Positions 9,913 to 22,312 of a stretch of 64,000 bases of DNA are shown here, piece after piece (the first letter of the stretch is position 1; each line of letters begins with the position of its first letter). The translations under genes and the position numbers were made by a program. This stretch comes from Thalassoroseus pseudoceratinae (lineage in GTDB: Bacteria; Planctomycetota; Planctomycetia; Planctomycetales; Planctomycetaceae), in assembly GCF_011634775.1 (NCBI RefSeq), contig NZ_JAALXT010000006.1, positions 313,001 to 377,000 on the forward strand. Direction: 5' to 3'. The notes under the pieces are model-generated. The model was not told the origin of the DNA and made no database searches. It was given only the letters and a program-made list of their open reading frames with translations.

Positions 9913-10113
9913 TTAACGTTTCCAACGATCGATGATCGTTAGGATGAGAACGCAACCAAGAATGAACGAAGTCGGTCCGAGGATTACAGAAAGAACGACT
10001 GCGACAATTTTTGAAGTGCCAACAATTCCGTAAAGGATCATTGACCACATGATTGTCGCGACAATCATCAGCCCATAAGCAACGAAATCAGCAAGCTCCA
10101 CGGTTCGGTGCAC
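9913..10113 (-). CDS. Small two-helix membrane protein
   Basis: About 66 residues with two predicted membrane helices (VAYGLMIVATIMWSMILYGIV and IVAVVLSVILGPTSFILGCVLILTI) and a short basic tail (IDRWKR). The start is probably GTG 10113; a TTG at 10116 would add one residue. No family is recognised. The gene is neatly bracketed by two copies of the same palindromic repeat (9826-9906 and 10144-10223) and lies in a low-GC pocket with the hypothetical gene at 9373-9819. This could be coincidence, or the repeats may have helped the segment move or duplicate. Confidence 0.55.
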   Translation of the reverse strand: MHRTVELADFVAYGLMIVATIMWSMILYGIVGTSKIVAVVLSVILGPTSFILGCVLILTIIDRWKR

Positions 10114-10143
10114 CAATCATTCCCTGTGAAATCAGTCTAGCAG

Positions 10144-10223
10144 GTAGGCTGGGTTAGCGCAGCGTAACCCAGCTTTCGATGCCGCGTTGAGACACTAGAA
10201 AGCTGGGACTTGTCCCAGCCTAC
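10144..10223. repeat. Palindromic intergenic repeat, copy B (GTAGGCTGGGTTAGCG type)
   Basis: The same architecture as the copy at 9826: GTAGGCTGGGTTAGCGCAGCGTAACCCAGC, a spacer of about 30 bases that differs, then GCTGGGACTTGTCCCAGCCTAC. The outer hairpins are conserved while the spacer varies, as expected for REP-like pairs. Confidence 0.85.
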
Positions 10224-10234
10224 TTTGTGCTTGG

Positions 10235-12172
10235 TTAATCCTTAGAACGTGTCAGGAGTGACACGATGACTAACGTCAAGAAGCCCAGCGGGATCGTTAC
10301 GATGCCCGGCTGACTGAACGGGACGAGGGCGTCTTCGGCGGGGAGGCCGTAGACTTTGGCGAAGGTGTCGCCGCTGAGGAGGATCCACGCGAGCGAACTG
10401 GTCATACCGACCACGACGGCGGCGATGATGCCCTGTCGGGTGGTGCCTCGCCAGAAGAGCAGCATGACCAGGCTCGGCAAATTCGCCGAAGCTGCCACGC
10501 TGAACGCCCAACCGACGAGATAACTCACGTTGAGTTTCTCGAACAAAATCCCCAAGACGATCGCGATCACACCCACGAAGACCGACGAAATTTTCGCCAC
10601 GCGGACTTTTTCGTGATCGGTCATCTCCCATCGGAACACGCTACTGAGCAGGTCATGCGTGACCGCCCCGGCTGAAGCGAGAATCAACCCGCTGACCGTG
10701 CCGAGCACCGTGGTGAACGCAATCGCCGAGATCGCCGCGAACAACCATTCATTCATCCCTTTGGCGAGCAGCGGGGCGGCCATGTTGCTGTTGGTGACGT
10801 CCATCGAACCACTCGTCATCGCCCCCAGGCCCATGTAGAGCGTGAGCACGTAAAAGAAGCCGATGGAGGCAATCCCGACGATCGTGCTTTTCCGAGCAGC
10901 GGCGGCGTCTTTGACGGTGTAGTAGCGAATCAGAATGTGTGGCAGCGATGCCGTCCCGCAGAACAACGCGAGCATCAACGAAAGGAAGTTCAATTTGTCG
11001 ATGAAGTTGTCGCCACGAATCCCGGCGAAACGCGGATGCTCACCCGGTCGCAACACGCGGCTGCCCTCGGTCGGTTGTTGGTAATAGACGTTGACAGTCG
11101 TGCCGTCAGCCTCGGTGATGACTTTCGATTTCCACAGGATCACCGTGCTGTCTTGCAGCGTGCGGAAGAATTCCAACGGACCGACCGGACCGGATTCCAT
11201 CTTGCCACCGGGCAATTCGCTAACGCGTCCCACCGGATGCAAGGTGGCTTGGCCCTCCTCGGTGCCGAGCGGTTTGCCGTTGATCAAGGTCTCGCCATTC
11301 GGCAACTCCGTCAGCGTTTGAGCTTCGTAGAGTGTGACGGCTCCCGACTCGTCTTCCTCGATGCTCCACGTCGATACGTCTCCGGATTTCGAGTCTTTCA
11401 ATCGGAGGAACGGCGTCGATTCCCAACCGTCTGCAGCGGGGATCACTTCGGCGTTCTGATATTCGGGAAGACTTTGCACGCTGGCTGGAATGTTGCTTGC
11501 GTTAATCGGGCCGATGCGTCGGAAGGCGTAATCGTCTTCGCCACCGGCTTTGACCGTGAACCCGCGTTGCAAGATCATCACGACGAGAATCGCACTGAAA
11601 ACAACCAGCAACGACCCCTTCAAGAACTGCACCCAAGTCGTCGACACCATCCCGGCGGTGACGACGATCAGAATCACCACCGTCCCCACCAACACCACAC
11701 CGACCCAGTGTGGAAACCCGAGCAGCGGTTGCACGAGCACACCGGCTCCGACCATCTGCGGAATGAGGTAGAACACGCTCACCGCGAGCGTGCTAATCCC
11801 GGCGGCGAGTTTGATCCCACGGGAATCGAATTTCGCATCCAGCGCGTCAGCGAAGGTGAATTTGCCAAGGCGTTTCATGGGTTCGGCGATCACGAACAAC
11901 GCGACCACCCAACCGGCGAGATAACCGATCGAGTACAAAAACCCGTCGTAACCGTAGAAGGCGATCATCCCGCAGATGCCCAGGAATGATGCGGCTGAAA
12001 GGTAATCCCCCGCGAACGCCACACCGTTGACGAACCACGGAATCTGCCCATGAGCGGCGAAGTACCCTTGCGAAGATTTCGCCCGGTTGCCGAGATAGAA
12101 ACTGAGACCTAACGTGAACGCCACGAAGACCGCGAAGATGATCACGGCCACCATTGAAGGTTCGTAAATCAT
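10235..12172 (-). CDS. Sodium:solute symporter, ActP-like, with large insertion
   Basis: 645 residues, about 95 longer than E. coli ActP (acetate permease). The N-terminus has YLGNRAKSSQGYFAAHGQIPWFVNG and GVAFAGDYLSAASFLGICG, typical of the acetate/monocarboxylate branch of the SSS family, and about 13 helices can be traced. Between helices about 6 and 7, residues 200-365 hold a long hydrophilic stretch (ending GEHPRFAGIRGDNF) that is much longer than in ActP and probably faces the periplasm. The protein should import a short organic acid using the sodium or proton gradient. Its start overlaps the stop of the DUF485 gene by four bases (ATGA), so the two form an operon like E. coli yjcH-actP. 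Confidence 0.9.
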   Translation of the reverse strand: MIYEPSMVAVIIFAVFVAFTLGLSFYLGNRAKSSQGYFAAHGQIPWFVNGVAFAGDYLSAASFLGICGMIAFYGYDGFLYSIGYLAGWVVALFVIAEPMKRLGKFTFADALDAKFDSRGIKLAAGISTLAVSVFYLIPQMVGAGVLVQPLLGFPHWVGVVLVGTVVILIVVTAGMVSTTWVQFLKGSLLVVFSAILVVMILQRGFTVKAGGEDDYAFRRIGPINASNIPASVQSLPEYQNAEVIPAADGWESTPFLRLKDSKSGDVSTWSIEEDESGAVTLYEAQTLTELPNGETLINGKPLGTEEGQATLHPVGRVSELPGGKMESGPVGPLEFFRTLQDSTVILWKSKVITEADGTTVNVYYQQPTEGSRVLRPGEHPRFAGIRGDNFIDKLNFLSLMLALFCGTASLPHILIRYYTVKDAAAARKSTIVGIASIGFFYVLTLYMGLGAMTSGSMDVTNSNMAAPLLAKGMNEWLFAAISAIAFTTVLGTVSGLILASAGAVTHDLLSSVFRWEMTDHEKVRVAKISSVFVGVIAIVLGILFEKLNVSYLVGWAFSVAASANLPSLVMLLFWRGTTRQGIIAAVVVGMTSSLAWILLSGDTFAKVYGLPAEDALVPFSQPGIVTIPLGFLTLVIVSLLTRSKD

Positions 12173-12441
12173 TCGCCCGCCTCCTTGCTTTCAGCATCCG
12201 CTTTGGCTTCAGCCATCGTGGGCGGTTCGACGTCCGCTTGGCACAACAATCCGTAAATCAACGCCAGTACCAACGCCAGCACGATCAGACCGAACCCGTA
12301 CAGAATCGCAAGGTTGATCCCCGCGATCGGCAGCGTTTCCATCATCTCCGGGGCGAACGCATTCACCCCCACAAACCCGCCGTAAAACAGCAGGTACACA
12401 CAGAATAGGATCATGCCGATCCGGGCATTACGAGCTTGCAT
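12169..12441 (-). CDS. DUF485 small membrane protein (YjcH-like)
   Basis: 90 residues with two hydrophobic helices (IGMILFCVYLLFYGGFVGVNAF and LAILYGFGLIVLALVLALIYGLLC) and an acidic, Ala-rich cytoplasmic tail. The order of helices and the YxxxYxGF-type motif match the DUF485 family, which in E. coli (YjcH) is encoded with the acetate permease. It precedes and overlaps the symporter gene by four bases, so translational coupling and a shared transport role are likely. What the small subunit does is not known. Confidence 0.85.
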   Translation of the reverse strand: MQARNARIGMILFCVYLLFYGGFVGVNAFAPEMMETLPIAGINLAILYGFGLIVLALVLALIYGLLCQADVEPPTMAEAKADAESKEAGE

Positions 12442-12651
12442 AGCGCTTCCGAATAGATGTTCGTAATCGGTTTTGAGTTATCCATTGTCGTTCCAACGGT
12501 GCACTACCCTAACTTCCGCCACGACAGAAAAAAACGGAAGCGGGCGAATCGACCACCTTGCGAGTGGTCCTGACTTCGGTCAAACTGCATGGTCCTGCCA
12601 AATTCCGACACCATCATTTGTTGACAATTATCGAATATGGAACCGCTTGCC

Positions 12652-16476
<3,825 letters not shown>

Positions 16477-16493
16477 CTCTCGAGAGGACGGAT

Positions 16494-17447
16494 GTGATGG
16501 TCGATTTCGAATACCTGCAGAAGGGGTTGTGGGGGCTAGCGAACGCGCATCGAGCGGGCACGATGGCCGGTCATTTGGGAGCCGCCGTCGTCGCGGGGTA
16601 CTTCTTCGGAGAGGACCAGGGCGGATTGGATCAGCGGGTCTTTCGCGGTGTGGAAGGCGAGTTAGACCGCGTGATGCAGGGTGAAGAAGCCATCTGGTTC
16701 AACGCCCGCAAAGCCGGTATCACACCGCAGGAGCTTTTCGACCCGGTTGCTCCCGAAGACACCAAGCCGGCGTCACTCAAACCGATTGCGAGCGCCTTGG
16801 AACAGATCGCCGGTTCGCTGCAGCAATCGGGTCACGACATCATCTTCGCATCGATCGCATTGCGGGCATTGCACGATCATCCCGGATATGCGACCGCACC
16901 AGTTGTGGATGGGATCCGCAAACTCACCGAGGCGTTCAAGCACCAATCGGAGGGTCGCGGATACTATGGGCAGAAAACCGGTTGGCTCAGCGGTCAGCAG
17001 GTAACGTTGGAATCCGAGACGCAGTTCCCCGATTACAAACACACCAGGGACATGGTGCAGGTCACGATCGATGAATTGATTCAAACCGCATCGACCCGAA
17101 AACAAGGGTTCGGCGGGTTGCATCATCTGATCAACCATGCCGCCGCCGTGACCGAAATCGATCGCTTTGGTTTCCCGACCATCGCGCGGAAGGCGCTCGC
17201 CGCTCATCACCGGCATGTGCGGTTGTGGCGATCGTTGCCGAACGTCGAACAGGAATTGGGGCCGGTCACGAAGTCCGATATCGACCCGCGAAATCCCGAA
17301 TACTGGGACGGCATGCTCAACCGCAACAGCGCCTTGCTGACGCACCGCATCAAAACACTTTACGGCTATCACACGCTACGACGATTCATCGAAGACGACG
17401 CCCGCCGGAAACTAGCGGACGACGCATTCTTGTTCCTTATGAATTGA
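16494..17447 (+). CDS. Hypothetical alpha-helical protein
   Basis: 317 residues, with no signal peptide and no family recognised. Composition and hydrophobic spacing suggest an all-helical protein. Notable motifs are FEYLQKGLWGLANAHRAGTM near the N-terminus, ASIALRALHDHPGYATAP in the middle, GFGGLHHLINHAAAVTEIDR, and AHHRHVRLWRSLPNV near the C-terminus. Several conserved-looking His, Trp and Arg residues would fit an alpha/alpha-barrel enzyme, but this is a guess. The gene starts 17 bases after the ThuA/cytochrome gene with AGAGG upstream, so it is probably co-transcribed with it and may act on the same pathway inside the cell. GTG 16494 and ATG 16497 are adjacent start options. Confidence 0.6.
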   Translation: MMVDFEYLQKGLWGLANAHRAGTMAGHLGAAVVAGYFFGEDQGGLDQRVFRGVEGELDRVMQGEEAIWFNARKAGITPQELFDPVAPEDTKPASLKPIASALEQIAGSLQQSGHDIIFASIALRALHDHPGYATAPVVDGIRKLTEAFKHQSEGRGYYGQKTGWLSGQQVTLESETQFPDYKHTRDMVQVTIDELIQTASTRKQGFGGLHHLINHAAAVTEIDRFGFPTIARKALAAHHRHVRLWRSLPNVEQELGPVTKSDIDPRNPEYWDGMLNRNSALLTHRIKTLYGYHTLRRFIEDDARRKLADDAFLFLMN

Positions 17448-17456
17448 AGCGGCGAG

Positions 17457-18710
17457 TCATTTTGTGGTTCGTGACGAATTCGCGAAGGGCCAATCGACGG
17501 GTTTGTAGCTCACGTTCAGATCGGCGGTTCGGAATGGTTTGCCGTCTTGGGCGATGGAATGCATGCAGTAATCGAGCATTCCCGTCGTGAGTAATGTGCG
17601 TTCGACCGGATACGAGGCCCGTCCGGTGTGGAACATGGTTTCGATCGCTTTCAGCAAGTAAGTGAAGTGACCGTACGGGCGGTCGAGTTCCAACTCGAAC
17701 CACGTCGCGACCGGTTCAGCTTGCCCCTTCAATTTGGCGGCAAACGCGAAATGACCGCTCACGCCGTTGGCCATGGCCACACACGACTTCAAACCGTCGG
17801 CGTGTTCGAATAGATAAAACGGACTGACTTTCGAGATGCGATCTTTCCAATCCGGTTTCAGTTCCATCGGCGTGCACTTCATGGCGGCTTCGAACAGTTC
17901 TTCGCTCCATCGCCCTGCTTTGGCGGCTTGCCATCGGGCATCGCCTTGCACTGCCTGAGCGGAGACAACCCCCGTTTCGCCGCCGCGTCGACGTTCGATC
18001 ATACACTGCAAGCCTTCGATGGCGTGGAACCCATACGCTTCCGGCTCGCCATACCCGATGGCAAGGGCCGCTTCGATTTCACACTCCATCGGCAAGACCA
18101 ACGGCGGACGTCGCCACGCGACCGGAACGGACGACCCCGCCATCAACGGGAAGCCCATTTCATGAGCCGTCTTCACCATGTGGCTCGCATCCTGAAACCG
18201 ATACCCAAGGTGCTTGTCGTTGAAAACCGGCACCACTTGCCCGGTTCTCCGAAACGTATTGGCAATGTCGTCAAGGAACCGGCGACGCGGATACATCTTC
18301 TGACCGGTGTCTTTCGTCTTGGGATAGTTGCCATGCTCTCCGATACTTAGCACTCCCGCCACTTGGACCTGATCGGTGCCGAGCGTGATCGCTTCGTCGA
18401 TGCTACGACAGATCCGAAAACCGTGTTTCTGGGCGAGTGATCGCGAGAGTTCTTTGGGTGGGGTTTGATCGGTATACAGCGAGACAAGTTTCAAATCCGG
18501 CCCATCGCCGCCTTGCTGATCGAACCCGTCAAGAATTTTGCCGACGAGTACATCGGCGTGTGAGTTCTGTCGGTATTCCGTTACGGCAGCCGCGACTGGG
18601 AGCGGTTCCCGTTTCGGTGATGCAGCCCAACCGAATTGGCTCAGTCCACCGGCAATAGCGGCGGATTGCAGTGTGGATTGCATCCATTCACGACGGGTGG
18701 ACAGCGACAT
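17457..18710 (-). CDS. Tat-exported protein, possibly Gfo/Idh-like
   Basis: 417 residues. The N-terminus has a twin-arginine-like signal (STRREWMQSTLQSAAIAGGL, then AASP). The mature part begins with VAAAVTEYRQNSHADVLVGKIL and includes VVPVFNDKHLGYRFQDASHMV, which recalls the DKP/EKP helix region of Gfo/Idh/MocA oxidoreductases. The classic N-terminal GxGxxG dinucleotide loop is not clear, so binding of NAD(P) is uncertain. Proteins of this kind are frequent in planctomycetes and are exported folded by the Tat system. The gene stops 10 bases from the convergent gene at 16494-17447 and is followed upstream by a small membrane protein and a symporter on the same strand. Confidence 0.6.
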   Translation of the reverse strand: MSLSTRREWMQSTLQSAAIAGGLSQFGWAASPKREPLPVAAAVTEYRQNSHADVLVGKILDGFDQQGGDGPDLKLVSLYTDQTPPKELSRSLAQKHGFRICRSIDEAITLGTDQVQVAGVLSIGEHGNYPKTKDTGQKMYPRRRFLDDIANTFRRTGQVVPVFNDKHLGYRFQDASHMVKTAHEMGFPLMAGSSVPVAWRRPPLVLPMECEIEAALAIGYGEPEAYGFHAIEGLQCMIERRRGGETGVVSAQAVQGDARWQAAKAGRWSEELFEAAMKCTPMELKPDWKDRISKVSPFYLFEHADGLKSCVAMANGVSGHFAFAAKLKGQAEPVATWFELELDRPYGHFTYLLKAIETMFHTGRASYPVERTLLTTGMLDYCMHSIAQDGKPFRTADLNVSYKPVDWPFANSSRTTK

Positions 18711-18729
18711 GATGGCGTCTCCGAATCAC

Positions 18730-18963
18730 TCAGAAGATGGCGTAGATCACAATTTGCAAAAGGATCGCGAGCGCCGCTCCCCATTTGAGATTCATTCCGG
18801 TGCGACCGGATTCGCTTTGGGCGGTGGTTTCCGATTGTGGCAGTCGCAAAACCCAAATCAGCAAGCCGATAAGCACCGCCAAAAACAAGCCGCGAACCAC
18901 GGGCATCGGGATGGCGGCCAACACTTCCCGAATCGTGTTTCCGATGACGTGCAAAGGTGTCAT
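18730..18963 (-). CDS. Small membrane protein paired with symporter
   Basis: 77 residues with two hydrophobic helices (GLFLAVLIGLLIWVLRL and WGAALAILLQIVIYAIF) separated by a polar Ser/Thr/Glu loop. The ATG at 18963 overlaps the stop of the symporter gene by four bases (ATGA), so it is translated after the symporter. No family is recognised. Its position mirrors the DUF485 partner of the other symporter, but it lies downstream rather than upstream and the sequences do not look related. A role as an accessory subunit of the transporter is a reasonable inference only. Confidence 0.65.
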   Translation of the reverse strand: MTPLHVIGNTIREVLAAIPMPVVRGLFLAVLIGLLIWVLRLPQSETTAQSESGRTGMNLKWGAALAILLQIVIYAIF

Positions 18964-20489
18964 GAATTTGCCTTTCGTTGTCCCAGCGTGTATTTCACTT
19001 TGTCCGCAGACGGCGGCGGTGTGAGGAAACTCAACGCGACTAACAGTGTCGCCGTCACGAGGAACGCCCAGACGGAGAAATACAGGAACGGATCGGGAAT
19101 CTGGAACAATGGTTTCCAACCGAGTTTCTCGATCACGGCCGGTTGACTCAACGCGAACAGACTCACCGAACTGGCAATACCGACAAGGAACGCGATGACG
19201 GCGGCACGCCCGGTCGCTCGCTTCCAGAACACGCCGATCAACAAGACCGCCAGCGCCGGTCCTTGGAAGAAGGACATCAGTGTTTGGAAGATGGCATAAA
19301 CGCCGGATTCTTCGCTGCCCTTAAGGAACACAAACGCAAACCCGATGCCCCACGCCACCAACGCAGCCGTTGTGATCCGACCAACCTCGAGAAGTTTCTC
19401 TTCACTGGCCGACGGGTTCAAAAATCGTCGGTAAAGATCGTGACAGAGAATCGTCGCGGCGGAGTTCAGATAGGAATCGACGCTCGACATCAACGCCGCA
19501 ATGAAACCCGCGACGAACAAACCGCGAATGCCAACCGGGAGCAGCGTCGCGACGAGTTGCGGGAAGGCGGCGTCTCCTTCTTTCAAATCGGGATACAATG
19601 CGGCGGCGATCAAACCCGGCACGGCGATGATGATGGGAATGATATTCTTAAGAACCGCTCCCCACACGAACGACGCTTTCGCTTGAAATTCGTCCTTCGC
19701 CCCGAACGACCGCTGCACGATCGCTTGGTTGCCGATCCAGTACGCCGGACTGAGGATGAGTGCCAATCCGAAGAAAATAGCCGTCCACGGAAACGGCGAA
19801 TCCGCATCGACGGGCACAATGAGTTGCGTCGAGTATTCGTTGGCGGCGAGTCGTTCTTGCAAACCGCCAATGCCGCCGACTTCGATCAACCCAAGCACGA
19901 GAATCAGTAGACACCCGCCGATCATCACACCGCACTGAATGACATCGGTGTAAACGACCGCCGCGAGTCCACCGACAATGGTATAGAACCCGACCAATAA
20001 ACCCGTCGCCCAAATACACGCCGACAGATTCCACCCGAATGTTTGCCCCATCATTTTCGCTGACGCCAAGAGCATCACGCCAATGTTGCAGGCCATGAAG
20101 ATCAGCCAACACGCCGCCAATGCCGACCGCATGCCCGCGTTGTAGCGACGTTCCATGAACTCGGGGACGGTGTAAAGTCCGCTGCGGTAGAAGAACGGCA
20201 CGAAGACGAACGCGGCGATAATCATCGCCGGCACGCAGCCGATCCACTCGAAATTCGCGACCGCCATCCCATGCGAGTACGCCGCCCCGCCGACACCGAT
20301 GATGTCTGTCCCGCCGATATCGGTCGCGACGAGCGACATTCCGATCGCCCACCATGGCAGCGTGCGACCGGCGAGGAAGAAATCGGTCCCCGAGCGAATA
20401 CGTCGCCCGATCCAACCGCCCAACCACAACGTCCCGGCGAGGTAACCGAGGATGACCAAATAATCCAAAAGTGAAAGCGTCGTCTGCAC
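18960..20489 (-). CDS. Sodium:solute symporter (SGLT-like)
   Basis: About 509 residues with roughly 13-14 membrane helices. SSS-family marks include SLLDYLVILGYLAGTLWLGGWIGRR, DFFLAGRTLPWWAIGMSLVATDIGGTDIIGVGG, and GLAAVVYTDVIQCGVMIGG. AYSHGMAVANFEWIG and FFQGPALAVLLIGVFWKRATGRAA place it with the sugar-type (SGLT) branch common in planctomycetes. It probably imports a sugar or sugar acid with sodium. I chose GTG 20489, preceded by GAAGG; the frame is open to 20597, but the extra residues are not membrane-like. The small membrane gene and the Tat-exported protein follow on the same strand, and the three may form one operon for uptake and use of an exported product. Confidence 0.85.
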   Translation of the reverse strand: MQTTLSLLDYLVILGYLAGTLWLGGWIGRRIRSGTDFFLAGRTLPWWAIGMSLVATDIGGTDIIGVGGAAYSHGMAVANFEWIGCVPAMIIAAFVFVPFFYRSGLYTVPEFMERRYNAGMRSALAACWLIFMACNIGVMLLASAKMMGQTFGWNLSACIWATGLLVGFYTIVGGLAAVVYTDVIQCGVMIGGCLLILVLGLIEVGGIGGLQERLAANEYSTQLIVPVDADSPFPWTAIFFGLALILSPAYWIGNQAIVQRSFGAKDEFQAKASFVWGAVLKNIIPIIIAVPGLIAAALYPDLKEGDAAFPQLVATLLPVGIRGLFVAGFIAALMSSVDSYLNSAATILCHDLYRRFLNPSASEEKLLEVGRITTAALVAWGIGFAFVFLKGSEESGVYAIFQTLMSFFQGPALAVLLIGVFWKRATGRAAVIAFLVGIASSVSLFALSQPAVIEKLGWKPLFQIPDPFLYFSVWAFLVTATLLVALSFLTPPPSADKVKYTLGQRKANS

Positions 20490-20842
20490 CGGCAATCGCC
20501 TTCGAAAAGATTCGTAGAGCGCTTGAGAACTTTGATATGTGTCACACCGTACGCCAAAACATCGGCCAACGAAAGCGAAACCAGCCGTCATTGTCATTTT
20601 CCCATTTTTGGTGCCCCTGCGGGAAATTGCATCAAGATGAGCAACCGAGTGACATGCCCACGGCTTTGCGTGGACATGAATGGATAATCGAACGTCGCTA
20701 GCCCATGCCCACCCCGAGCTGTGGGCATGCCACCCGAGACCATTGGTCAGTTGGTTTGACGTTCACGGATGAAGGCTGAACAATGACGAACATCCCGCAC
20801 TGACCGCACATTCGCGATCCCCACTCAGGAAGGTTCTTCTTA
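20490..20842. other. Divergent intergenic region, 353 bases
   Basis: It lies between the symporter and the sulfatase, which are transcribed away from each other, so it must hold both promoters. The only structure I can point to is the pair of palindromes at 20653-20729. No convincing coding frame was seen. Confidence 0.5.
20653..20729. repeat. Palindromic intergenic repeat (CATGCCCAC type)
   Basis: Two hairpins. CATGCCCACG (20653-20662) pairs with CGTGGACATG (20669-20678) with one mismatch, and CATGCCCAC (20704-20712) pairs perfectly with GTGGGCATG (20721-20729). The paired layout is the same as in the repeats near 9.3-10.2 kb, with a different core sequence. Confidence 0.7.
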
Positions 20843-22300
20843 ATGCTTCCACATCTTCGACTTTGCCGAATTGGATTGTTTTTGTTCACGGCTCTGCTCA
20901 CGCGGCTTCCGGTCGGGTTGGCTGCCGAGACTGAGCGACCGAACATCGTGCTGGTGATGGCCGACGACATGGGGTGGGGGCAAACGGGATACTACAACCA
21001 TCCGGTTTTGAAGACGCCGAATCTCGATGCGATGGCGGCGAACGGGTTGCGGTTCGATCGCTTTTATGCGGGCGGTCCGGTGTGCTCACCGACACGAGCG
21101 ACCGTCTTGACCGGACGAACCCACGAACGCACCGGCGTGATGACGCACGGATACGCACTCCGTCGACAAGAACCGACCATCGCCCAGGGACTCGCGAAAG
21201 CTGGTTATGCGACCGGGCATTTTGGGAAGTGGCATCTCAACGGTTTACGGGGACCCGGCGTGCCGGTGTTGGAAGACGACCCGCACTCACCTGGCGAATT
21301 CGGATTTCAAGAATGGCTGTCGGTCACGAACTTTTTCGATCGGGATCCGATTCTCAGTCGCCAAGGCGAGTTCGAAGAGTTTGCGGGGGACTCGTCGGAA
21401 ATCGTCGTGGACGAAGCACTCAAGTTCATCCACAAGAATGCGAAAGCGAAGAAACCGTTCTTCACGGTCATTTGGTACGGCACGCCGCATAGTCCTTGGA
21501 GAGCGGCCAAAGATGATGCCGCTCAGTTCGATGACCTGGAGCGGAACTCCAAGGAACATTACGGCGAACTGGTGGCGATGGATCGCAGCATCGGCACCCT
21601 TCGAGCCGGTTTGAAAGACGCGGGCATCGCCGAAAATACGCTGTTCTGGTTTTGCAGCGACAATGGCGGATTGCCCCGGATCACGCCCGACACCGTCGGT
21701 GGACTTCGCGGCAACAAGGGAAGTTTGTACGAAGGCGGTTTGCGTGTGCCGGGGATCGTGGAATGGCCGGCTCAGATCACGAAAGCCCGCGTGACCAAAG
21801 TGCCCGCCTGCACCATGGACATTGCCCCGACACTTGTGGACATCGTCGGCTTGCCGAGCGATACGTTGTTGCCGACGCTGGATGGCATCAGTCTCAAACC
21901 GATGTTCGAGGGAACCGTGCTGAGCCGTCCGCAACCGATCGGTTTTCGATATCGTGACGGTTCAGCATTGACCGAGGGCGATTACAAAATCCTCGCGTTG
22001 CCGAACAAAAAGAAAACCCGATATGCGTTGTACAATCTCAAGGACGACATGAAGGAAACCCAAGATCTTCAAGCGTCCGAGCCGAAGGTCTTCGCCGACC
22101 TCAAGTCGAAGTTGGACAAATGGAATGCTTCCGTGGATCGCAGCATGGCGGGGAAAGATTACCCGGAAGGCCGTGTTGATCCTAGCCATCCGGAACCGCG
22201 ATATTGGATCGACTTAAAAGCCTATCAAGCTTACTTCGATGCGTGGGCCGACCGACCGGAATACAAAAGCTGGATTCAACGGGCACGGAAGAAGAAATAG
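20843..22300 (+). CDS. Secreted arylsulfatase-family sulfatase
   Basis: 485 residues with a signal peptide ([18 protein letters not shown]). The sulfatase core follows: [16 protein letters not shown] with the metal-binding D41-D42, then C81-S-P-T-R, the CxPxR motif whose cysteine is turned into formylglycine by a maturation enzyme. [10 protein letters not shown] and the C-terminal FWFCSDNGG with the [17 protein letters not shown] block complete the family pattern. It hydrolyses sulfate esters, most likely on algal or host polysaccharides in the periplasm. Planctomycetes carry many such genes. It runs convergent with the AlgJ-like gene, with 12 bases between stops, so it is a separate unit. 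Confidence 0.93.
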   Translation: MLPHLRLCRIGLFLFTALLTRLPVGLAAETERPNIVLVMADDMGWGQTGYYNHPVLKTPNLDAMAANGLRFDRFYAGGPVCSPTRATVLTGRTHERTGVMTHGYALRRQEPTIAQGLAKAGYATGHFGKWHLNGLRGPGVPVLEDDPHSPGEFGFQEWLSVTNFFDRDPILSRQGEFEEFAGDSSEIVVDEALKFIHKNAKAKKPFFTVIWYGTPHSPWRAAKDDAAQFDDLERNSKEHYGELVAMDRSIGTLRAGLKDAGIAENTLFWFCSDNGGLPRITPDTVGGLRGNKGSLYEGGLRVPGIVEWPAQITKARVTKVPACTMDIAPTLVDIVGLPSDTLLPTLDGISLKPMFEGTVLSRPQPIGFRYRDGSALTEGDYKILALPNKKKTRYALYNLKDDMKETQDLQASEPKVFADLKSKLDKWNASVDRSMAGKDYPEGRVDPSHPEPRYWIDLKAYQAYFDAWADRPEYKSWIQRARKKK

Positions 22301-22312
22301 CGAGAGGGCAAC

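Noticed and set aside
10937-11989. A 350-codon open frame opposite the ActP-like symporter
   Set aside because: It lacks hydrophobic segments and a start signal; the membrane protein on the other strand is certain.
12621-12626. TTGACA before the ThuA/cytochrome gene
   Set aside because: The sequence 17 bases on is not -10-like and would fall at or inside the coding start.
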